Positions 1-4,741 of a DNA stretch of 5,935 nucleotides are shown here, piece after piece. How positions within the stretch are numbered: position 1 is the first letter of the stretch; each line of letters starts with the position of its first letter. Source of the DNA: Candidatus Omnitrophota bacterium (lineage in GTDB: Bacteria > Omnitrophota > Gorgyraeia > Gygaellales > Profunditerraquicolaceae); assembly GCA_018818365.1 (NCBI GenBank), contig JAHISH010000105.1:1-5935 (forward strand), in the 5' to 3' direction. A program made the translations under genes and the position numbers. Under the pieces are notes generated by a model. The model was not told the origin of the DNA. It saw only the letters and a list, made by a program, of their open reading frames with translations, and did not search any database.

Positions 1-1
1 A

Positions 2-526
2 ATAGGGGTTTTGATCTTAACTATGTCTAAAGGAATCTATGCGGAGGAAGATCCTATGGTAATACTTGAGACCAACCAGGGAGTCATTGAAGTAAAACTT
101 ATGCCGGAGATCGCGCCAAAGGCCTGCGAGAATTTTATTGCGCTTGTCAAGAAAGGCTACTACGATGGCATTATTTTTCATCGCGTCATCCCGAATTTCA
201 TGATTCAAGGGGGAGACCCTACGGGAACCGGAAGGGGAGGCAATTCTATATGGGGTAAGTCTTTCGATGACGAGGTCAATCCCCGCGTGCAATTTGACCG
301 CCCGGGGATTTTGGCTATGGCCAATGCCGGACCCAATACTAATGGTAGCCAGTTTTTTATTACGACCCAAAAGACTCCGTGGTTGAATATGCGACATACG
401 ATTTTCGGGGAGGTCATTGTCGGATATGAAGTCGTGCAGAAGATAGAACAAGCTCCCCGCGATGCTGCGGACAAGCCTAAAGAAGAGAAAAAGATTATCA
501 GGGCCTATCTGAAACCCGCGCGGTAA
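2..526 (+). CDS. Cyclophilin-type peptidyl-prolyl cis-trans isomerase, probably exported, 5' end outside window
   Basis: Cyclophilin-fold proline isomerase that speeds cis-trans isomerisation of Xaa-Pro bonds during protein folding. Numbered from the ATG at 56, the whole domain is present: FHRVIPNFMIQGGDP (residues 41-55, catalytic R43 with F48 and Q51), MANAGPNTNGSQFF (88-101) and PWLNMRHTIFG (108-118, W109 and H114). These correspond to the active-site Arg, Phe, Gln, Trp and His of the family. A start at 56 has GGAGG 8 bases upstream (43-47) and gives 156 aa. However, the frame stays open to the window edge and reads IGVLILTMSKGIYA then EEDP before that Met. This looks like the hydrophobic core and A-end cleavage site of a Sec signal peptide, so I infer that the true start lies upstream and the protein is periplasmic. 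ATG 23 is another candidate. The family call is firm; start and location are uncertain. Confidence 0.93.
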   Translation: MGVLILTMSKGIYAEEDPMVILETNQGVIEVKLMPEIAPKACENFIALVKKGYYDGIIFHRVIPNFMIQGGDPTGTGRGGNSIWGKSFDDEVNPRVQFDRPGILAMANAGPNTNGSQFFITTQKTPWLNMRHTIFGEVIVGYEVVQKIEQAPRDAADKPKEEKKIIRAYLKPAR

Positions 527-547
527 GAACAAGAGGGGTTATTTCCC

Positions 548-576
548 TTGAGTCAGCGGTGCTTGTGTGGTAGAAT
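548..576 (+). promoter_or_regulatory. Sigma-70-like extended -10 promoter for the MetV gene
   Basis: TTGAGT (548-553, four of six matches to TTGACA) and TAGAAT (571-576, five of six to TATAAT) are separated by exactly 17 bases. TG stands at 568-569, one base before the -10, forming an extended -10 element. The expected transcription start, about seven bases after the -10, falls at or next to the ATG at 583. No Shine-Dalgarno is visible before that ATG, which fits a leaderless mRNA. Seen by eye only; the sigma-factor consensus of this organism is assumed. Confidence 0.5.
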
Positions 577-582
577 TTTACT

Positions 583-1236
583 ATGATTATTACCGAACAA
601 AAGCCGATCGAAGAGATTCTACAGAGCCTGGCAGACTGTCAGAAAGTGTTTTTGGTCGGCTGCGGGGAGTGTGCGACTACTTGTAAAACCGGAGGAGAAG
701 CCGAGTTAGCTGCGATAAAAACAGCTTTGGAACAGGCAGGGAAGGCCGTTGTTGGTGCCTGCATCCCCTCGGCTCCGTGCGTTGCCGCAAAGACCAAGAC
801 GGAATTTGCCAAGAATAGTAAGGCCCTTAAGGAGGCGCAGGCCATTTTGGTTTTTTCTTGCGGGCTCGGAGTACAATCCGTGAAGGACAACGATAGGTTG
901 GGCCTTACTGTCCTGCCGGGCTGCAACAGTCTTTTTGGGGCAGTAGTCGACGGCCAAGGGAATTTTTACGAAAAATGTTCTCTCTGCGGAGAGTGCGTGT
1001 TGAGCGCAAACGGAGGCGTCTGTCCGGTCACGCTCTGCCCCAAAGGGTTGCGCAATGGTCCATTCGGGGGCATGAACAAAGGCAAGTGCGAAGTCGATAA
1101 TGAAAAAGACTGTGCCTGGGTTTTAATCTATAAAGAACTGGAGAAGAAAGAAAAGATCAGTCAGTTCAGGCAGATACAAAAGGCTCGGGATCACAAAAAG
1201 TCCGGGAAGCCTCATCGGATCATGGTGAAGGCGTAA
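583..1236 (+). CDS. metV: MetV-like methylenetetrahydrofolate reductase C-terminal domain protein
   Basis: Cysteine-rich protein of the MTHFR_C (MetV) family. In acetogens MetV partners the reductase MetF in the methyl branch of the Wood-Ljungdahl pathway and carries Fe-S clusters. The 217 aa contain 15 Cys: an N-terminal set C27-x2-C30-x3-C34, then C60, C66, C93 and C114 around a Rossmann-like half. A ferredoxin/zinc-ribbon-like set follows: C132-x2-C135-x2-C138, C147, C152, C169 and C177. The C-terminal signature CPKGLRNGP, GKCEVD and DCAWVLIYKEL (about 152-187) is diagnostic. One position is odd: the usual NGPCGG reads NGPFGG (F161, codon TTC at 1063), one base from a Cys codon. No metF lies in the window, so the partner must be encoded elsewhere or the protein works alone. 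It starts a run of closely spaced genes with nifU 19 bases downstream. The ATG at 583 has no clear ribosome binding site; see the promoter entry. Confidence 0.85.
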   Translation: MIITEQKPIEEILQSLADCQKVFLVGCGECATTCKTGGEAELAAIKTALEQAGKAVVGACIPSAPCVAAKTKTEFAKNSKALKEAQAILVFSCGLGVQSVKDNDRLGLTVLPGCNSLFGAVVDGQGNFYEKCSLCGECVLSANGGVCPVTLCPKGLRNGPFGGMNKGKCEVDNEKDCAWVLIYKELEKKEKISQFRQIQKARDHKKSGKPHRIMVKA

Positions 1237-1255
1237 CGAAGAGAGTTTCATCGAA

Positions 1256-1693
1256 ATGGCAGAACAACCGTATTCGGAAAAAGTAATGGATCATTTCATG
1301 AATCCGCGCAATGTCGGAGAAATCCCCAATGCCAGCGGAATAGGCACGGTCGGTAATCCCGTCTGCGGAGATGTGATGAAGATGTATCTTTTGGTGGAAG
1401 ATGAGGTGATTGTCGATGCGAAATTCAAAACCTTTGGGTGTGGTGCGGCAATAAGCACCAGTTCCATGGTGACCGACATGGTCAAAGGCAAAACCATTAC
1501 CGAAGCCCTTACTATTACCAACAAGGCCGTTGCCGAAGCGCTGGGGGGATTGCCTACGGTAAAGATGCATTGCTCGGTATTGGCCGAAGAGGCGCTGCGT
1601 TCGGCCTTGAAAGATTATTTTGTAAAGATAGGCAAACCAGTCCCTTTTGAAGAAAAGCAGCATAGTCATGAGCACGGCCATGATTCCCGCTAA
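1256..1693 (+). CDS. nifU: NifU/IscU-type iron-sulfur cluster assembly scaffold
   Basis: U-type scaffold on which [2Fe-2S] or [4Fe-4S] clusters are assembled in the cytoplasm, using sulfur from a cysteine desulfurase, before transfer to target proteins. At 145 aa it is a single-domain N-terminal NifU/IscU form, without the C-terminal NFU domain of full NifU. The three ligand cysteines are intact: C37 in NPVCGD (with conserved D39), C62 in FGCGAAISTSS and C106 in VKMHCS. The chaperone-binding motif LPPVK appears as LPTVK (99-103). The tail HSHEHGH (136-142) is His-rich. No nifS/iscS desulfurase or hscA lies beside it, so sulfur must come from a gene elsewhere. It follows the MetV gene by 19 bases and probably overlaps the start of the cyclo-ligase gene. 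Its ATG is preceded by a weak GAAGAGAG. The family is certain; naming it nifU rather than iscU is a convention. Confidence 0.92.
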   Translation: MAEQPYSEKVMDHFMNPRNVGEIPNASGIGTVGNPVCGDVMKMYLLVEDEVIVDAKFKTFGCGAAISTSSMVTDMVKGKTITEALTITNKAVAEALGGLPTVKMHCSVLAEEALRSALKDYFVKIGKPVPFEEKQHSHEHGHDSR

Positions 1694-2276
1694 GGATCGT
1701 ACCTTGAAACCATCCCGTGCGCGTGACATCGCGTTGACAAAACAAAGACTACGTAGTACAATTCTCTTACGGTTAAAATCACAGAAGGAGGATACCCGAG
1801 ACCGAAAAAGTAGGCAAATAAAAAGGAAACTTTTACGGACGGAGTGTTTTAAAAAGGCAAAGGCGGTGATGTTTTATATCGCGTTGCCCGGAGAGGTCGA
1901 TACGGAAGAGATGATTTGCGAAGCAAAACAGCGGGGAAAGATTGTGACGGTACCTGTGTGTCAAAAAAATAGAGCATTAATGAGGCCATGTATTCTAGAT
2001 GCCCATGGGCGGTTGAAAAAAGGCCCTTATGGAGTTCCGGAACCTACGCAAGAGCGTTTTTTTCCTCTTGAAGGATTGGATCTCGTGGTGGTTCCAGGGC
2101 TTGCGTTTGATAAAAAGGGGAATCGTCTGGGCAGAGGCAAGGGTTACTACGACCGTTTTCTGCGCAGACTTCCTCACGCAACCCCTTCTATTGGCCTGGC
2201 GTTTGACTCGCAACTGCTCTCCGCCGTTCCTACCGCTTCGCACGATGTAAGCATTCATCGGATTATCTACGCCTAA
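1680..2276 (+). CDS. 5-formyltetrahydrofolate cyclo-ligase (MTHFS)
   Basis: ATP-dependent enzyme that converts 5-formyl-THF to 5,10-methenyl-THF, returning this storage folate to the active one-carbon pool. Numbering from ATG 1680 (198 aa): the N-terminal basic helix KQRLRSTILLRLKSQ (21-35), the ALPGEVDT strand (68-75), VVVPGLAFDKKG (136-147), the nucleotide-binding NRLGRGKGYYDRFL (148-161) and the C-terminal HDVSIHRII (188-196). All family landmarks are present and the length is normal. The start is uncertain. ATG 1668 and ATG 1680 both overlap the end of nifU, and none has a good ribosome binding site. A TTG at 1734, just before KQRLR, would give 180 aa and match the usual family N-terminus, but it lacks a Shine-Dalgarno and coincides with a -35-like box. 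Translational coupling to nifU is plausible. With the MetV gene two genes upstream it suggests a folate one-carbon theme. Confidence 0.9.
   Translation: MIPAKDRTLKPSRARDIALTKQRLRSTILLRLKSQKEDTRDRKSRQIKRKLLRTECFKKAKAVMFYIALPGEVDTEEMICEAKQRGKIVTVPVCQKNRALMRPCILDAHGRLKKGPYGVPEPTQERFFPLEGLDLVVVPGLAFDKKGNRLGRGKGYYDRFLRRLPHATPSIGLAFDSQLLSAVPTASHDVSIHRIIYA
1734..1762 (+). promoter_or_regulatory. Near-consensus sigma-70 promoter inside the cyclo-ligase gene
   Basis: A perfect TTGACA (1734-1739) is followed after 17 bases by TACAAT (1757-1762, five of six matches to TATAAT). The predicted transcription start is near 1769, inside the cyclo-ligase reading frame. Such a transcript could not make the cyclo-ligase but could carry rny, ymdB and the glycosidase-like gene. 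No comparably good promoter was seen in the 74-base gap before rny. Found by eye; coding constraint could also have produced the match. Confidence 0.4.
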
Positions 2277-2334
2277 CCGTTTTTTGTCCGCATTCGTTAT
2301 TCCGTCCACACAAGGAAAAACTTCTTTGTACGTT

Positions 2335-2342
2335 AAGGAGGT
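2335..2342 (+). promoter_or_regulatory. Full-length Shine-Dalgarno of rny
   Basis: AAGGAGGT is an eight-base match to the anti-Shine-Dalgarno end of 16S rRNA, spaced eight bases from the ATG at 2351. It fixes the rny start and is far stronger than the sites before the MetV, nifU, cyclo-ligase and ymdB genes, so rny is probably the best-translated gene of the run. Confidence 0.85.
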
Positions 2343-2350
2343 ACTATCTC

Positions 2351-3904
2351 ATGGTATACACAGTTCTATTGATAGGTATCGCGATTGTCGCAGCGTGTGC
2401 AGGATTTGCATTCCGCAAATATATCGCAGAGAAAAAGCTTCAAGATGCAGAGAGTAAGGCCCAGCAATTAATCGAACAGGCCAAGAAGGAGGCGCTTGAT
2501 AGAAGGCGCGAGGTAGAACTTGAGGCAAAGGATCTTTTGTACCGTATGCGTCAGGATTTTGAGAAGGAGACAAAAGATAGGCGCCTTGAGATCTCGAATA
2601 TGGAAAAGAGGTTGAGTCAGAAAGAAGAAAATATCGACCGTCGTCTTGATCTCTTGGAGAAGAAGGAGAAGGATATAGAAACGCGCCACGAGAATGCCAG
2701 AAGGTACGAGGATTCTTTGAAGGCCAAAGACGGACAGCTCCATGCTCTTATTGCGGAAGAGAAAGAGCGGTTGCAGAAGATCTCGTCACTTTCGGCGGAA
2801 GAAGCAACGCAGATTCTCTTGAGCCGGTTGAATGAAGAGCTTAATACGGAGAAGGCGATTTTCATCAAGAAGCAGGAAGAAGAACTCAAGGCCATCGCAG
2901 ATAAAAAGGCAAAGGAGATTGTGAGTCTTGCGATTCAGCGTTGCGCGGCTGAGCATGCGGTGGAATCGACGGTCAGCGTGGTTACGCTGCCCAATGATGA
3001 AATGAAGGGAAGGGTCATCGGCCGCGAAGGGCGCAATATCCGCGCGCTGGAGATGGCGACCGGCGTCGATGTGATTATTGATGATACCCCGGAGGCAGTG
3101 ACCCTTTCGGCGTTTGATACCGTACGCCGTGAAATTGCGCGCTTGAGCCTTGAAAAGCTTATTTCTGACGGCAGAATCCATCCCGGAAGGATTGAAGAAG
3201 TAGTCGAGAAGACTAAGAAAGAGATGGATGAGAAGATCCGCGAGGAAGGAGAACACGCGGCATTCGAAGCGGGAGTCAATGGATTGCATCCCGAATTGAT
3301 CAAACTTTTGGGGCGCTTGAAATACCGTACCAGCTTTGGTCAAAATGCCTTGCAGCATTCTAAAGAGGTGAGCTTTCTTCTTGGGGCGATGGCTTCGGAG
3401 ATAGGGCTCGATTTCAAGATGGGCCGCCGCGTAGGACTTTTGCATGATATCGGTAAAGCCGTTGATCATCAGATAGAAGGTACGCATGCGAAGCTAGGCG
3501 CGGATCTGGCAAAGAAATACAATGAATCTGTAGAGGTCGTTTCAGCCATAGAGGCGCATCATGAAGAAGCCCCTCCGCAGAGCCTGTATGCGGTATTGGC
3601 TATTGCGGCGGATGGCATTAGCGCTGCCAGACCGGGTGCCCGAAGGGAGACGCTTGAGACGTATATCAAACGCTTAGAGAAATTGGAGTCGATCGCGAAT
3701 CTTTTTAAAGGAGTCGAGAAATCTTTTGCCATTCAGGCAGGACGCGAGATACGGGTAATCGTGCAGCCGGAAAAGATCACCGATAGCGATTCGATCAATC
3801 TCTGCCGCGAAATCCGTAAAAAGATCGAAGAGGGGATGGAATATCCCGGCCAGATAAAGGTTACGGTTATCCGGGAGACGCGGTCAATCGAATACGCGAA
3901 ATGA
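2351..3904 (+). CDS. rny: Ribonuclease Y, membrane-anchored endoribonuclease
   Basis: RNase Y starts mRNA decay by endonucleolytic cleavage and works at the inner face of the cytoplasmic membrane. The 517 aa match the usual length of about 520. In order: an N-terminal membrane helix (about residues 2-21); a long charged coiled coil (about 25-200, rich in Glu, Lys and Arg); a KH RNA-binding domain with the GxxG loop GREG at 224-227 in GRVIGREGRNIRALE; and an HD domain. The HD domain has H336 in QHSKEV, the metal-binding H365-D366 in LLHDIGK, H403-H404 in EAHHEE and D421 in AADGISAARPGAR. No key residue is missing. The C-terminal part (about 465-510) is the family-specific domain. The start is set by the strong Shine-Dalgarno at 2335-2342. 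It lies 74 bases after the cyclo-ligase gene and is followed by ymdB, a pairing known from many bacteria including Bacillus subtilis. Confidence 0.97.
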   Translation: MVYTVLLIGIAIVAACAGFAFRKYIAEKKLQDAESKAQQLIEQAKKEALDRRREVELEAKDLLYRMRQDFEKETKDRRLEISNMEKRLSQKEENIDRRLDLLEKKEKDIETRHENARRYEDSLKAKDGQLHALIAEEKERLQKISSLSAEEATQILLSRLNEELNTEKAIFIKKQEEELKAIADKKAKEIVSLAIQRCAAEHAVESTVSVVTLPNDEMKGRVIGREGRNIRALEMATGVDVIIDDTPEAVTLSAFDTVRREIARLSLEKLISDGRIHPGRIEEVVEKTKKEMDEKIREEGEHAAFEAGVNGLHPELIKLLGRLKYRTSFGQNALQHSKEVSFLLGAMASEIGLDFKMGRRVGLLHDIGKAVDHQIEGTHAKLGADLAKKYNESVEVVSAIEAHHEEAPPQSLYAVLAIAADGISAARPGARRETLETYIKRLEKLESIANLFKGVEKSFAIQAGREIRVIVQPEKITDSDSINLCREIRKKIEEGMEYPGQIKVTVIRETRSIEYAK

Positions 3905-3907
3905 GCC

Positions 3908-3928
3908 CCTCAGGACTAAAGTCAGAGG
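3908..3928 (+). promoter_or_regulatory. Small hairpin in the rny-ymdB gap covering a possible ymdB ribosome site
   Basis: CCTC (3908-3911) can pair with GAGG (3925-3928), and GAC (3914-3916) with GTC (3921-3923) around a TAAA loop, with a small internal bulge. The 3' arm contains AGAGG, the only purine-rich element at a workable distance (12 bases) from the ATG at 3941. The stem is short and the downstream T-tract is poor, so it is not a convincing terminator. A role in limiting ymdB translation is conjecture. Confidence 0.25.
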
Positions 3929-3955
3929 TTTCTTGAAAGCATGGTCAGCCGTCTT

Positions 3956-4741
3956 ATGAAAATACTGTTTATCGGAGACATTGTGGGTAATCCGGGTAGG
4001 GAAGCGATTAAGGCGCTTCTGCCCGGGCTGCGTAAAGAACTGGCGCTTGATTTCGTGATTGCCAATGCAGAGAATGCGGCAGGGGGTTCAGGTATTACTC
4101 CGCGCATTAGTGAAGAATTATTCTCCTTGGGGATTGATGTGCTGACTTCCGGAGATCATATTTGGAGGAAGAAAGAAATCCTTGAGATTATTTCCCGCGA
4201 TGCAAGGATTTTGCGGCCCGTCAATTTTCCAGATTCTGCGCCCGGGGCAGGATGGGGGGTTTTTACTACTGCCGGTGGCGTGCAGGTGGGGGTAGTCAAT
4301 GTAAACGGGCGCGTGTTTATGGATTCCCTCGAATGCCCCTTTAAAACCACGCGCCACGCCGTAGAAGAGATTTCTCATAAAACGAAAATAATCATCGTTG
4401 ATATCCACGCCGAAGCGACTTCTGAAAAGGTTGCGTTGGGGTGGTATTTAGACGGGAAGGCCTCCGCGATTTTAGGAACCCATACGCATATTCAGACCGC
4501 AGACGAAAAGATCTTGCCTCAGGGGACTGCTTATATTACCGATGTCGGGATGACCGGTCCGTATCATTCCGTGATCGGAAGAAAAATCGAAGATGTCTTA
4601 GAACGTTTTATTACCGCCATGCCTACCCGTTTTGCGGTCGCCGAAGAAGATGTGCAATTACATGGAGCGGTAGTTGAGATCGATGAATCAAGCGGAAAGG
4701 CGTGCGCGATTCAGAGGATTCGGAAGAAGATAGGTAGATGA
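3956..4741 (+). CDS. ymdB: YmdB-family metallophosphoesterase (TIGR00282)
   Basis: Calcineurin-like phosphodiesterase of the YmdB family; the B. subtilis member hydrolyses cyclic nucleotides in vitro and affects biofilm gene expression. From the ATG at 3956 the protein is 261 aa, the normal size, and begins MKILFIGDIVG as family members do. An ATG at 3941 would add five residues and has a slightly better upstream AGAGG. Expected metal ligands are seen: D8, E39-N40 in NAENAAGG, H151 in DIHAEATSEK, and H176 and H178 in GTHTHIQTAD. The block AYITDVGMTGPY (192-203) is also typical. The exception is residue 67, where TSGDHIW replaces the usual (S/M)GNH: Asp (codon GAT at 4154) for a metal-binding Asn. 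The change is conservative and may retain metal binding. The gene lies 51 bases after rny and overlaps the next gene through ATGA. Confidence 0.93.
   Translation: MKILFIGDIVGNPGREAIKALLPGLRKELALDFVIANAENAAGGSGITPRISEELFSLGIDVLTSGDHIWRKKEILEIISRDARILRPVNFPDSAPGAGWGVFTTAGGVQVGVVNVNGRVFMDSLECPFKTTRHAVEEISHKTKIIIVDIHAEATSEKVALGWYLDGKASAILGTHTHIQTADEKILPQGTAYITDVGMTGPYHSVIGRKIEDVLERFITAMPTRFAVAEEDVQLHGAVVEIDESSGKACAIQRIRKKIGR

Noticed and set aside
17..532. 171-codon minus-strand frame opposite the cyclophilin gene
   Set aside because: The plus strand encodes an unmistakable cyclophilin; the antisense product has no recognisable features.
530..550. Possible terminator hairpin after the cyclophilin gene (CAAGAGGGG and CCCTTG)
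   Set aside because: Pairing needs a two-base bulge, the stem is short and there is no T-tract after it.
1220..1729. 169-codon minus-strand frame opposite nifU
   Set aside because: It shadows the NifU coding region; no motif or ribosome site of its own.
1785..1792. Strong Shine-Dalgarno-like AAGGAGGA inside the cyclo-ligase gene
   Set aside because: No ATG, GTG or TTG follows at a workable distance; it is explained by codons for Gln-Lys-Glu-Asp.
2277..2334. Possible terminator or regulatory RNA between the cyclo-ligase gene and rny
   Set aside because: The TTTTTT at the start of the gap is not preceded by a stable stem, and the rest shows no conserved fold that I can see.
2786..3487. 233-codon open frame on the minus strand inside rny
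   Set aside because: It lies wholly antisense to a clear RNase Y gene, its translation shows no recognisable domain, and such frames are common opposite long coding regions.
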